A stretch of 64,000 bases of DNA from Neomegalonema sp. (GCF_028688855.1 NZ_JAQTXI010000008.1:1-64000); one strand, 5' to 3'; shown: positions 34,356 to 43,044, counted from the stretch's first letter. Notes: generated by a model not told the origin, from the sequence alone. Numbers and translations are program-made.

Positions 34356-35162
34356 ATGATCGACGCGAAAGGGGCGCTCGGGCGCTGCGACGTGCTGTTC
34401 CTCACCTTCGACAGCCTGCGGCTCGACGTGGCTCAGGAGGCCTTCCGGCGCGGCGAGATTCCGAATTTCGCCCGTCTTCTGCCGCCCGGAGGCTGGGAGG
34501 AGCGCCATTCTCCCGGCAGCTTCACCTATGCGGCGCATCAGGCCTTCTTCGCGGGCTTCCTGCCGACTCCCGCGACGCCAGGCCGTCACGAACGGCTGTT
34601 CGCCCTGAGCTTTCCGGGGAGCCTCACCTCCGGCCCGCGGACCTGCCTCTTCGACGCGCCGGACATCGTCGGCGGCTTCGCGGCGGCGGGCTACCGGACG
34701 ATCTGCATCGGCGGCGTGGGGTTCTTCAACCAGCAGACTCCCGTCGCGCGGGTCTTGCCGGGCCTGTTTCAGGAAAGCTTCTGGACTCCCGCGCTTGGCG
34801 TGGCGGATCCGCAATCGGCGCGGAATCAATTCGCCCTCGCGGCGGAACTGCTGGCGCGATCGCCGCCGGATCGGCGGGTTTTCCTCTTCATGAATCTCTC
34901 CGCGACTCATGAGCCGACTCGGATCCACCTCCCGGGCGCGACGGAGGATTCCCCCGAGACCCAGCGCGCCGCCCTGCGCGATCTCGACGCCGCCTTCGGA
35001 GATTTCTGGGCCTGCGCCCGTCTGCGTCCCTGGCTGCACATCCTCTGCGCCGATCACGGCGAGGCCTTCGGCGAAGACGGCTGGAGCGGCCATCGCATCG
35101 GGCGCCCCGAGGTCTGGACGGTCCCTTACGCCGAGGGGATCCACGAGGCCGGGATTTCCTGA
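34356..35162 (+). CDS. STM4013/SEN3800-family hydrolase (alkaline phosphatase superfamily)
   Basis: A 268-residue enzyme of the alkaline phosphatase/sulfatase superfamily. LFLTFDSLRLDVA near the N-terminus supplies the metal Asp and nucleophile Ser, and CADHGEAFGEDG supplies the late metal His/Asp pair. TYAAHQAFFAGFLP is a conserved family stretch. It could hydrolyse or transfer a phosphate or phosphonate-like group. AAAGGG precedes the ATG. It closes the plus-strand half of the cluster and is 185 bp before acxA. The family substrate is unknown to me. Confidence 0.83.
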   Translation: MIDAKGALGRCDVLFLTFDSLRLDVAQEAFRRGEIPNFARLLPPGGWEERHSPGSFTYAAHQAFFAGFLPTPATPGRHERLFALSFPGSLTSGPRTCLFDAPDIVGGFAAAGYRTICIGGVGFFNQQTPVARVLPGLFQESFWTPALGVADPQSARNQFALAAELLARSPPDRRVFLFMNLSATHEPTRIHLPGATEDSPETQRAALRDLDAAFGDFWACARLRPWLHILCADHGEAFGEDGWSGHRIGRPEVWTVPYAEGIHEAGIS

Positions 35163-35197
35163 TCCTGACCGATATCGCCTGAAATCTTGCGGTTTGT

Positions 35198-35271
35198 TCC
35201 GCAGCGCCGTGCGGATATGGCGTTTTCTCTCGCGTCCGCAGCATGTCCGACGCCTTGTCCGAAAATCGGAC
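35198..35271 (+). promoter_or_regulatory. Two inverted repeats upstream of acxA
   Basis: TCCGCA (35198) / TGCGGA (35210) with a 6-nt spacer, and GTCCGA (35257) / TCGGAC (35266) with an AAA spacer. Both are perfect and lie 80-150 bp before acxA. A further GTCCGA occurs at 35245. No -24/-12 sigma-54 promoter is convincing (the nearest GG..GC pair has 11 bp instead of 10). Confidence 0.4.
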
Positions 35272-35347
35272 GACCACGAGGAGCCTCCCGCCGCGATCCT
35301 CCCTCTGCGCGCCGCACCAAACGGCGCGAGGTTTGGGAGGAAAACAT

Positions 35348-37498
35348 ATGGATACGGCCAGACAAGGTCGTCGCGTGCAGGTGCTCGGCATCGACGCGGG
35401 CGGCACCATGACCGACACCTTCTTCGTGGACAGCGACGGCGATTTCGTCGTCGGCAAGGCGCAGTCCACGCCCCAGAACGAAGCCCTCGGTCTGATCGCC
35501 TCCAGCAAGGACGGCCTCGGCGCCTGGGGTATGAAGATCGAGGACGCGCTCTCCGAGATCCAGACCGGCGTCTATTCCGGCACCGCCATGCTCAACCGCG
35601 TGGTGCAGCGCAAGGGCCTGAGCGTCGGCCTGATCGTCAATGCGGGCATGGAGGACTTCCACCGCATGGGCCGGGCGATCCAGGCCTATCTCGGCTTCGC
35701 CTACGAGGACCGCATCCACCTCAACACGCATTATTACGACGAGCCTCTGGTGCCCCGGCGCCTGACGCGCGGCGTGGTCGAGCGGGTGGACATGTTCGGC
35801 GCGGTGGTGATCCCCCTCCGCGAGGAGAGCGCCCGGAAATCCGCCCGCGAGCTGATCGCCCTCGACGTCGAAGGCATCGTGATCTCGCTGCTCCACAGCT
35901 ACAAGAACTCCGACCACGAGCGCCGCGTCCGCGACATCGTGCTGGAGGAGGTCAAGGCCTCGGGCAAGGAGATCCCGGTCTTCGCCTCGGTGGATTACTA
36001 TCCGGTGCGCAAGGAGACCCACCGCACCAACACCACCATCCTCGAAGCCTACGCCGCCGAGCCCTCCCGCCAGACGCTGAAGAAGATCTCCAGCGCCTTC
36101 AAGGAGAACGGCTCGAAATTCGACTTCCGCGTGATGGCCACCCATGGCGGCACCATCAGCTGGAAGGCGAAGGAGCTGGCGCGCACCATCGTCTCGGGGC
36201 CCATCGGCGGCGTGATCGGCGCGAAATATCTGGGCGAGGTGCTGGGCTACTCCAACATCGCCTGTTCCGACATCGGCGGCACCTCCTTCGACGTGGCCCT
36301 GATCACCCAGAACGAACTGACCATCAAGAACGATCCGGACATGGCGCGCCTCGTGCTGTCCCTGCCGCTCGTGGCGATGGACTCGGTGGGCGCGGGCGCG
36401 GGCAGCTACATCCGCCTCGATCCCTACACCAAGGCGATCAAGCTGGGCCCCGACTCGGCGGGCTATCGGGTGGGCGTCTGCTGGGCGGATTCCGGCGTCG
36501 AGACGGTGACGATCTCCGATTGCCACGTGATCCTCGGCTATCTGAACCCGGACAACTTCCTCGGCGGACAGGTCAAGCTCGACCGTGAGCGCGCCTGGAA
36601 GGCCATGAAGGAGCAGGTCGCCGATCCGCTCGGGCTTTCGGTCGAAGAGGCCGCCGCGGGCGTCATCCAGCTTCTGGACAGCGATCTGCGCGATTACCTG
36701 CGCTCGATGATCTCGGGCAAGGGCTACAGCCCCGGCAGCTTCGTCTGCTTCTCCTACGGCGGCGCAGGCCCGGTCCACACCTACGGCTACACCGAGGGCC
36801 TCGGCTTTCAGGACGTCATCGTTCCGGCCTGGGCGGCGGGCTTCTCGGCCTTCGGCTGCGCGGCGGCGGATTTCGAATATCGCTACGACAAGTCTCTGGA
36901 CATCAACATCGCCGTGGACGGCCCGGACGACCAGAAGGCCGCCTCCTCGAAGACCCTCCAGGAGGCCTGGGCCGAGCTTCAGGAGCGCGTGCTCGAAGAA
37001 TTCGCGATCAACGGCTACAAGCCCGAGCAGGTCAGGCTTCAGCCCGGCTTCCGCATGCAGTATCGCGGCCAGCTGAACGATCTGGAGATCGAGAGCCCCA
37101 TTCCCTCCGCCGCCACGGCCGAAGACTGGGACAAGCTCGTCGAGGCCTTCAACGACACCTATGGCCGCGTCTACGCCGCTTCGGCCCGCTCGCCGGAGCT
37201 GGGCTATTCGGTCACCGGCGCGATCATGCGCGGCATGGTGCCCATCCCCAAGCCGAAGATCCCCAAGGAGGAGCTCGGTTCCGAGACGCCCGCCGACAAG
37301 GCCAGGCTCGGCACGCGGAAATTCTACCGCAAGGGCGAGTGGGTCGACGCCCAGCTCTATCACATGGAGTCGCTGACTCCCGGCAACCGCATCACCGGCC
37401 CGGCGATCATCGAATCCGACGCCACGACCTTCGTCGTGCCGGGCGGCTTCGAGACCTGGCTCGACGGCCATCGCCTCTTCCACCTCAAGGAAGTCTGA
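35348..37498 (+). CDS. acxA: Acetone carboxylase beta subunit AcxA
   Basis: A 716-residue subunit of the hydantoinase A/oxoprolinase family, close to the 717 residues I recall for Xanthobacter AcxA. LGIDAGGTMTDTFFVDSDG is the ATP-binding phosphate loop of the ASKHA fold, and SDIGGTSFDVALI is a second loop. It activates bicarbonate and acetone with ATP; the alpha2beta2gamma2 enzyme makes acetoacetate with release of AMP and phosphate. The ATG at 35348 is preceded by GGGAGGAAAACAT and begins at the homologous position; an upstream extension is rejected. acxB follows after 22 bp. Confidence 0.93.
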   Translation: MDTARQGRRVQVLGIDAGGTMTDTFFVDSDGDFVVGKAQSTPQNEALGLIASSKDGLGAWGMKIEDALSEIQTGVYSGTAMLNRVVQRKGLSVGLIVNAGMEDFHRMGRAIQAYLGFAYEDRIHLNTHYYDEPLVPRRLTRGVVERVDMFGAVVIPLREESARKSARELIALDVEGIVISLLHSYKNSDHERRVRDIVLEEVKASGKEIPVFASVDYYPVRKETHRTNTTILEAYAAEPSRQTLKKISSAFKENGSKFDFRVMATHGGTISWKAKELARTIVSGPIGGVIGAKYLGEVLGYSNIACSDIGGTSFDVALITQNELTIKNDPDMARLVLSLPLVAMDSVGAGAGSYIRLDPYTKAIKLGPDSAGYRVGVCWADSGVETVTISDCHVILGYLNPDNFLGGQVKLDRERAWKAMKEQVADPLGLSVEEAAAGVIQLLDSDLRDYLRSMISGKGYSPGSFVCFSYGGAGPVHTYGYTEGLGFQDVIVPAWAAGFSAFGCAAADFEYRYDKSLDINIAVDGPDDQKAASSKTLQEAWAELQERVLEEFAINGYKPEQVRLQPGFRMQYRGQLNDLEIESPIPSAATAEDWDKLVEAFNDTYGRVYAASARSPELGYSVTGAIMRGMVPIPKPKIPKEELGSETPADKARLGTRKFYRKGEWVDAQLYHMESLTPGNRITGPAIIESDATTFVVPGGFETWLDGHRLFHLKEV

Positions 37499-37520
37499 CG
37501 GGTCAGGGAGGAAAGAGAAC

Positions 37521-39836
37521 ATGAACATTCAATCGAAGACCACGACGCGCGGCCTCGTCCGCGGCGGCGAGACGCTCAAGCAGCACCGCGACCGCCTCAT
37601 GGAGGCCACCAGGAAGACCAGGCATTACGCGGGTCTGACCAGGATGGAGCTGCGCGACAGCGACCCCATCCAGTACAACAAGCTCTTCTCGCGTCTGCGC
37701 GCCGGCGTGGTGGACGCCCGCGAGACCTCCAAGAAGATCGCGGCCTCGCCCATCGTGGAGCAGGAGGGCGAGCTCTGCTTCACCCTCTACAATGCGGCGG
37801 GCGACGCCATCCTGACCTCGACGGGCATCATCATCCACGTCGGGACCATGGGCGCGGCGATCAAGTACATGATCGAGAACGATTGGGAATCCAATCCGAC
37901 GATCCGCGACAAGGACATCTTCTGCAACAACGACTCGCTGATCGGCAACGTCCACCCCTGCGACATCCACACCATCGTGCCCATCTTCCACGAGGGCGAA
38001 CTGATCGGCTGGGTCGGCGGCGTGACCCACGTCATCGACACGGGTTCGGTGGGTCCGGGCTCGATGTCCACGGGCCAGATCCAGCGCTTCGGCGACGGCT
38101 ATTCGATCACCTGCCGCAAGATCGGCGAAAACGACACGCTCTATCGCGACTGGCTGCACGAGAGCCAGCGCATGGTGCGCACGACCCGCTACTGGATGCT
38201 CGACGAGCGCACCCGCGTCGCGGGCTGCCACATGATCCGCAAGCTGGTGGAAGAGGTCATCGCCGAGGAAGGGATCGAGAATTACTGGAAATTCGCCTAT
38301 GAAGCGGTGGAGCATGGCCGTCTGGGCCTTCAGAACCGCATCAAGGCGATGACCATCCCCGGCAAATATCGCCAGGTCGGCTTCGTCGACGTCCCTTACG
38401 ATCATGAAGACGTGCGCGTGCCTTCGGATTTCGCGAAGGTCGACACGATCATGCATGCGCCCTCCGAGATCACCATCCGTCCGGACGGCACATGGCGCCT
38501 CGACTTCGAAGGGTCGAGCCGCTGGGGCTGGCACACCTACAACGCCCATCAGGTGAGCTTCACCTCGGGCATCTGGGTGATGATGACGCAATCGCTCATC
38601 CCCTCGGAGATGATCAACGACGGCGCCGCCTACGGCACGGAGTTCCGGCTCCCCAAGGGCACCTGGATGAACCCCGACGACCGGCGCGTCGCCTTCAGCT
38701 ACTCCTGGCACTTCCTGGTCTCGGCCTGGACGGCGCTCTGGCGCGGGCTTTCGCGGTCCTATTTCGGCCGCGGCTATCTGGAGGAGGTCAACGCGGGCAA
38801 CGCCAACACCTCCAACTGGCTCCAGGGCGGCGGCTTCAACCAGTATGACGAGATCCACGCCGTCAACTCCTTCGAATGCGCCGCCAACGGCGTGGGCGCC
38901 AGCGCCGTGGCCGACGGCATCAGCCATGCGGCGGCGGTCTGGAACCCCGAAGGCGACATGGGCGACATGGAGATCTGGGAGCTCGCCGAGCCCCTCGTCT
39001 ATCTCGGACGCCAGATCAAGGCCTCTTCGGGCGGCGCGGGCAAATATCGCGGCGGCTGCGGCTTCGAGAGCCTGCGTCTGGTCTGGAACGCCAAGGACTG
39101 GACCATGTTCTTCATGGGCAACGGCCATATCTCCTCGGACTGGGGGATCATGGGCGGCTATCCGGCGGCCTCCGGCTACCGCTTCGAAGCCCATGACACC
39201 AACCTCAAGGAGATCATCGCCAGGGGCGGAGAGATCCCGCTCGGCGGCGACGCCGACCCCGAGAACCCGACCTGGGAGGCGCTCCTTCCGGACGCCAGGA
39301 TCAAGCGCGACAAGCAGGCGATCACCACCGAGGCCATGTTCAAGGATTACGACCTCTATCTGAACACCATGAGCGGCGGCCCCGGCTTCGGCGATCCGCT
39401 CGACCGCGAGCCCCAGGCCGTGGCCGACGACGTCAACGGCGGCTATCTGCTGCATCGCTTCGCGGAAAGCGTCTATGGCGTGGCGCTGAAGAAGGCCGCC
39501 GACGGCCTGCTGGGCGTGGACGAGGCGGGCACGAAGTCCCTGCGCGCGAAGATCCGCAAGGAGCGCCTCGCCGAATCCGTCCCGACCCGGGAATGGATGG
39601 CCAGAGAGCGCGAGCGCATCCTCGCCAAGGACGCGGGCCTTCATGTGCAGCAGATGTTCGCCGCGAGCTTCAAGCTCGGGCCGCGCTTCGAGCAGGAGTT
39701 CCGCAAGTTCTGGGATCTGCCCGAGGACTGGAAGCTGATGGAGGCGGATCTCCCGATCCCGTCCTACGGCCGCGAATACACCATGGACCTCTCCGAACTG
39801 CCGGACGTCAAGACCGTGCAATTCGTCGAGGAGTGA
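37521..39836 (+). CDS. acxB: Acetone carboxylase alpha subunit AcxB
   Basis: A 771-residue subunit of the hydantoinase B family. SLIGNVHPCDIHTIVPIFHEGELIGW and the HxxD/His residues nearby match the Mn-binding alpha subunit of acetone carboxylases, which carries out carboxylation of enol-acetone by bicarbonate-derived CO2. FGDPLDREPQAVADDV and YRGGCGFESLRLV are also family phrases. AGGGAGGAAAGAG precedes the ATG. The gap to acxC is unusually long (156 bp) and full of hairpins. Confidence 0.93.
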   Translation: MNIQSKTTTRGLVRGGETLKQHRDRLMEATRKTRHYAGLTRMELRDSDPIQYNKLFSRLRAGVVDARETSKKIAASPIVEQEGELCFTLYNAAGDAILTSTGIIIHVGTMGAAIKYMIENDWESNPTIRDKDIFCNNDSLIGNVHPCDIHTIVPIFHEGELIGWVGGVTHVIDTGSVGPGSMSTGQIQRFGDGYSITCRKIGENDTLYRDWLHESQRMVRTTRYWMLDERTRVAGCHMIRKLVEEVIAEEGIENYWKFAYEAVEHGRLGLQNRIKAMTIPGKYRQVGFVDVPYDHEDVRVPSDFAKVDTIMHAPSEITIRPDGTWRLDFEGSSRWGWHTYNAHQVSFTSGIWVMMTQSLIPSEMINDGAAYGTEFRLPKGTWMNPDDRRVAFSYSWHFLVSAWTALWRGLSRSYFGRGYLEEVNAGNANTSNWLQGGGFNQYDEIHAVNSFECAANGVGASAVADGISHAAAVWNPEGDMGDMEIWELAEPLVYLGRQIKASSGGAGKYRGGCGFESLRLVWNAKDWTMFFMGNGHISSDWGIMGGYPAASGYRFEAHDTNLKEIIARGGEIPLGGDADPENPTWEALLPDARIKRDKQAITTEAMFKDYDLYLNTMSGGPGFGDPLDREPQAVADDVNGGYLLHRFAESVYGVALKKAADGLLGVDEAGTKSLRAKIRKERLAESVPTREWMARERERILAKDAGLHVQQMFAASFKLGPRFEQEFRKFWDLPEDWKLMEADLPIPSYGREYTMDLSELPDVKTVQFVEE

Positions 39837-39844
39837 TCTCCCGG

Positions 39845-39893
39845 GCGTTTTCCAGCGAAGCCGATCAGGCTTCGCGGCGTGGAAATGCGACCA
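39845..39893. repeat. Dispersed palindromic repeat, copy C, between acxB and acxC
   Basis: GCGTTTTCCAGCGAAGCC, a short centre, GGCTTCGCGGCG and TGGAAATGCGACCA. It is in the opposite orientation to copies A, B, D and E. Its plus-strand reading would be AFSSEADQASRRGNA, but it lies after the acxB stop and is not translated. Confidence 0.7.
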
Positions 39894-39904
39894 CAAAGGA
39901 AGTC

Positions 39905-39956
39905 GGAGCGTGTGGACGCTCCAACCCGGCGCCGCCTCGTGAGGCGAGGCGGCGCC
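39905..39956 (+). repeat. Two stable hairpins before acxC
   Basis: GGAGCGT (39905) / ACGCTCC (39916) with a 4-nt loop, then GGCGCCGCCTC (39928-39938) / GAGGCGGCGCC (39946-39956) with a 7-nt loop. No T-run follows, so they are more likely RNA-processing or stability elements than terminators. Confidence 0.6.
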
Positions 39957-39992
39957 TCCGCGGAAAACCGACGAAATTCAGGGAGGTTCCCC

Positions 39993-40496
39993 ATGGCCTA
40001 CACCAAGGCGAAGATCAAGGATCTGGTCGACGGCAAGATCGACCGCGACACGCTCCACACCATGCTCTCGACCCCCAAGGACAAGGAGCGCTTCGAGATC
40101 TACCTGAGCATCCTCCAGGAGCAGGCGCCCTGGGACGACAGGATCATCCTGCCGCTCGGACCGAAGCTCTTCATCGTGCAGCGCAAGGCCGACAGGAAGT
40201 GGGTCGTCCGCAGCCTCGCCGGATACGACTTCTGCGACTGGCGCGAAAACTGGAAGCTCCACGCCCGCGTGCGCGTGCGCGAGACCCCCGCCCAGATGGA
40301 GAAGCTCTATCCGCGCCTCATGGCTCCCTCTCCGGAGTGGCAGGTGATCCGCGAATATTTCTGCCCGCTCTCCGGCGATCTGCTGGAGGTCGAGGCGCCG
40401 ACCCCCTGGTATCCCGTGATCCACGATTTCGAGCCCGACGTGGACGCCTTCTACACCCAGTGGCTCGGTCTGGAGGTTCCCGAACGCGCCGCCTGA
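39993..40496 (+). CDS. acxC: Acetone carboxylase gamma subunit AcxC
   Basis: A 167-residue small subunit, matching the known family length of about 168. It begins AYTKAKIKDLVDGKIDRDTL and has a cysteine-bearing C-terminal region (YFCPLSGDLLEVEAP, CDWRENWKLHARVRVRETP) as in acetone carboxylase gamma proteins. It is needed for the assembled alpha2beta2gamma2 enzyme. GGGAGG precedes the ATG. A strong terminator follows 66 bp downstream. Confidence 0.92.
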   Translation: MAYTKAKIKDLVDGKIDRDTLHTMLSTPKDKERFEIYLSILQEQAPWDDRIILPLGPKLFIVQRKADRKWVVRSLAGYDFCDWRENWKLHARVRVRETPAQMEKLYPRLMAPSPEWQVIREYFCPLSGDLLEVEAPTPWYPVIHDFEPDVDAFYTQWLGLEVPERAA

Positions 40497-40561
40497 CCCC
40501 GGCGCCGATCCGTTTCCTGATGCAGGGCCGTCCGTCCGGGCGGCCGTCTCCCCTCACTGGA

Positions 40562-40588
40562 CGGGCCCCCGCACGGGGCCCGCTTTTT
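40562..40588 (+). terminator. Rho-independent terminator of acxABC
   Basis: CGGGCCCC (40562-40569), loop CGCAC, GGGGCCCG (40575-40582), then CTTTTT. Eight GC pairs and five Ts make a textbook terminator 66 bp after acxC. Confidence 0.9.
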
Positions 40589-40696
40589 CGTCCGCGCCCC
40601 ATGCGAAGGCGCCCATGCGAAACGGCGGAGGCTCTCGCCCCCGCCGTCCGGATGTTCAGGACCCCGCCGCCCTCAGGCGAAGCGGATCATGCGCCT

Positions 40697-41836
40697 TCAC
40701 TCGGCGGGCTCGGCCTCCGCGGTCTCCAGCGCCTTGTAGGTGTAGCCGCCGTTCGCGTCCTTCTCCCAGGAATAGACGATGTAGGTCGGCTGGGTCACGT
40801 CGCCCTTGGCGTCGAAGCTGATCGGGCCGATGGCCGTTTCATATTCGCCGTTCTTGAGCGTCTCGGCGAGGGTCTCGGGATCGGTGGAGCCCGCCTTCTC
40901 GGCCGCCTGGGCCACCAGCTGGAGGATCGCGTAGGAATAGAGCGTGTAGGCTTCCGGCTCGAAGCCCGAGGCGCGGAACTCCTCGACGATCTTCTGCGCG
41001 CCGGGGTTCAGGCGCGGATCGGGCGCGAAGGTCATGAGCGTGCCCTGGATGGCGTCGCCCGCGATGGCGGCCAGCTCGTTGGACACGATGCCGTCGCCGG
41101 ACATCAGACGCACCTTCAGGCCCTGATCGGCCAGCTGACGGATGATCAGGCCGGCTTCGGTGTGCAGGCCGCCGAAATAGATGAAGTCGACGCCCGCCTC
41201 CTTGATCTTGGCGATCAGGGCGGAGAAGTCCTTGTCGCCCGCGTTGACGCCTTCGTAGAGCAGCGGAGTCTTGCCGCCCTCGATCAGGGTGGCGCGGGTC
41301 ACGTCGGCGAGGCCCTGGCCATAGGGGGTCTTGTCATGGACCACCGCGACCCTGGCGTCGGGCAGGCTGTCGAGGATGTAGCCTCCGGCGACGGCGCCCT
41401 GCTGGTCGTCGCGACCGCAGACGCGGAAGGTGTTCCAGAGCCCGCGATCCGTCAGGGTCGGGTTGGTCGCGGCCGGCGAGATGGCGAGGACGCCGTTCTC
41501 GGCGTAGACCGCCGTCGAGGGAATCGCCACGCCCGAGTTGTAATGCGCGACCACGATGCCCACGCCGTCGGCCACGAAGTTGTTGGCCACCGAGACGCCC
41601 TGACGGGGGTCGGAGACGTCGTCGCCGATGCGCAGACGGATCTGCTCGCCGTTGATTCCGCCCGCCGCGTTGAGATCGGCGACGGCCTTCTCGGCGCCGC
41701 GCTGGATCTGCGCGCCGAAGGCCGCGTTCGGGCCGGTGATCGGCGCCGCGACGCCGATCAGCAGCTCGGCCGAGGCCGGGCCCGCGAAGGCCGTCGCGGC
41801 CGAGAGAGCCAGAACGGAGAGAAGCGACTTTCTCAT
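40697..41836 (-). CDS. livK: Branched-chain amino acid ABC transporter substrate-binding protein
   Basis: A 379-residue periplasmic protein of the Leu/Ile/Val family. The signal peptide is MRKSLLSVLALSAATAFAGPASA (given here as its start MRKSLLSVLA and end GPASA). The mature protein starts LLIGVAAPITGPNAAFGAQ, and VVAHYNSGVAIPS and YFGGLHTEAGL are ligand-pocket stretches. ATG at 41836 is chosen because it opens the signal peptide; the frame upstream is not credible. It lies downstream of a small membrane protein and livFGMH on the same strand, so it is probably the last gene of that transcript. Confidence 0.88.
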   Translation of the reverse strand: MRKSLLSVLALSAATAFAGPASAELLIGVAAPITGPNAAFGAQIQRGAEKAVADLNAAGGINGEQIRLRIGDDVSDPRQGVSVANNFVADGVGIVVAHYNSGVAIPSTAVYAENGVLAISPAATNPTLTDRGLWNTFRVCGRDDQQGAVAGGYILDSLPDARVAVVHDKTPYGQGLADVTRATLIEGGKTPLLYEGVNAGDKDFSALIAKIKEAGVDFIYFGGLHTEAGLIIRQLADQGLKVRLMSGDGIVSNELAAIAGDAIQGTLMTFAPDPRLNPGAQKIVEEFRASGFEPEAYTLYSYAILQLVAQAAEKAGSTDPETLAETLKNGEYETAIGPISFDAKGDVTQPTYIVYSWEKDANGGYTYKALETAEAEPAE

Positions 41837-41929
41837 GAGAAGAGGACTCCTGACGTTGATTCCGGATGTCCGGATTTTCCCGGATCGTGAATTCTTGCGC
41901 ATGCGGACATGCCGACGCACATCATGCGC

Positions 41930-42274
41930 CTATTTCTCCGCCCATGAAAAGGGGGAGGTTTTCCTGTAGAGCCAATAATAGGCGGTGGTCATCTGCCTGG
42001 TCCGCGTGAAGCGGTAGGCCGCGAAGCTGAAGGCCAGCAGGATCGCCGCATCCACCAGATAGTAATGCGCCGACAGGAAGGTCCCCCCGAAGAGCGCGAA
42101 ATGGAGGAACCGCACGCCCACCGCCAGAAGCAGCGTGTAGAGCGCCAGCACATGCGGTTTGCGCCAGGTCTCGGCGCAGGCCTTTCCGGTGCGCCAGGCC
42201 GTCCAGCCGCCGATGATCAGCGTGATGAAGACGAACTGCATCGCCGAAGGTTCTTCGTAGAGGATTCCCTGCAT
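41930..42274 (-). CDS. Small membrane protein in liv operon (DUF6867-like)
   Basis: A 114-residue protein with three predicted transmembrane helices (FVFITLIIGGW, LYTLLLAVGV, DAAILLAFSFAAY). Its basic loops include TWRKPH and RFTRTRQM. From memory, a family of this size and sequence (DUF6867) is found beside liv genes in alphaproteobacteria. No function is known; position between livF and the binding protein suggests a transporter accessory role. Confidence 0.75.
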   Translation of the reverse strand: MQGILYEEPSAMQFVFITLIIGGWTAWRTGKACAETWRKPHVLALYTLLLAVGVRFLHFALFGGTFLSAHYYLVDAAILLAFSFAAYRFTRTRQMTTAYYWLYRKTSPFSWAEK

Positions 42275-42312
42275 GGATCAGGCTCCTTGTCCTTGCGCCG
42301 CGCGTCCGGGGC

Positions 42313-43044
42313 TCAATGATGCCCGCCTTCGAGATAGGCGGCCCGCACTTCCGGATTGGCGAGCAGCTCCTTGCTCGGCCCCTCCATGGAGACCTTGCCG
42401 TTGACCATCACATAGCCCCGGGTCGACAGCTTCAGCGCCGCGAAGGCGTTCTGCTCCACGATGAAGACCGTGAGGCCCTCCCGCTGGTTCAGCAGCTTGA
42501 TGGCCTCGAAGATCTGCTTGACGATCAGCGGCGCCAGCCCGAGCGAAGGCTCGTCGAGCAGCAGCAGCTTGGGCCGCGCCATGAGCGCGCGTCCGATGGA
42601 GAGCATCTGCTGTTCGCCGCCCGAGAGCGTGCCGCCGCGCTGCGCCTGACGCTCCTTGAGGCGGGGGAAAAGCGTGAAGATCTTCTCCACGTCCTCCTTG
42701 AAGTAGGCCTGGTTGTCGAGGCTCGCGCCCATCTGGAGGTTTTCGTAGACCGTCATGCGCGGGAAGATGCGCCGCCCCTCCGGAGACTGGGCGATGCGCT
42801 TGCGCGCGATCAGATGGGTGGGGACGCGGGTGATGTCCTCGCCGTCGAAGAGGATCCGGCCCTGACGCGCCTGGGGCTGTCCGCAGATGGTCATCATCAG
42901 CGTGGACTTGCCCGCGCCGTTGGCGCCGATCAGACAGACGATCTCGCCCCGATGGACCTCCACGTCCACGCCCGCGAGGGCGCGGATCGCGCCGTAATAG
43001 GTCTCGACGTTCTCCACCTTGAGCAGAGGAGTTTGCGCGTTCAT
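42313..43044 (-). CDS. livF: Branched-chain amino acid ABC transporter ATP-binding protein LivF
   Basis: A 243-residue ABC ATPase. Walker A is GANGAGKST, signature LSGGEQQMLSIGRALMA, Walker B LLLLDEPSLGLAP, and VEQNAFAAL is the switch region, all standard for LivF. NVETYYGAIRALAGVDVEV is a typical LivF start. It pairs with LivG to power uptake of leucine, isoleucine, valine or related substrates. It overlaps livG by 4 nt. Confidence 0.93.
   Translation of the reverse strand: MNAQTPLLKVENVETYYGAIRALAGVDVEVHRGEIVCLIGANGAGKSTLMMTICGQPQARQGRILFDGEDITRVPTHLIARKRIAQSPEGRRIFPRMTVYENLQMGASLDNQAYFKEDVEKIFTLFPRLKERQAQRGGTLSGGEQQMLSIGRALMARPKLLLLDEPSLGLAPLIVKQIFEAIKLLNQREGLTVFIVEQNAFAALKLSTRGYVMVNGKVSMEGPSKELLANPEVRAAYLEGGHH

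Noticed and set aside
34356..35162. STM4013-like gene as part of the acx operon
   Set aside because: It is separated from acxA by 185 bp with palindromes and belongs by sequence to the STM401x set.
35210..35235. Sigma-54 promoter before acxA (TGG...GC pair)
   Set aside because: GG and GC are 11 bp apart rather than 10 and flanking bases do not match TGGCAC/TTGC.
35243..35347. Upstream extension of acxA (35 residues)
   Set aside because: The homologous start is at 35348 with GGGAGGAAAACAT; the extension covers the operator-like palindromes.
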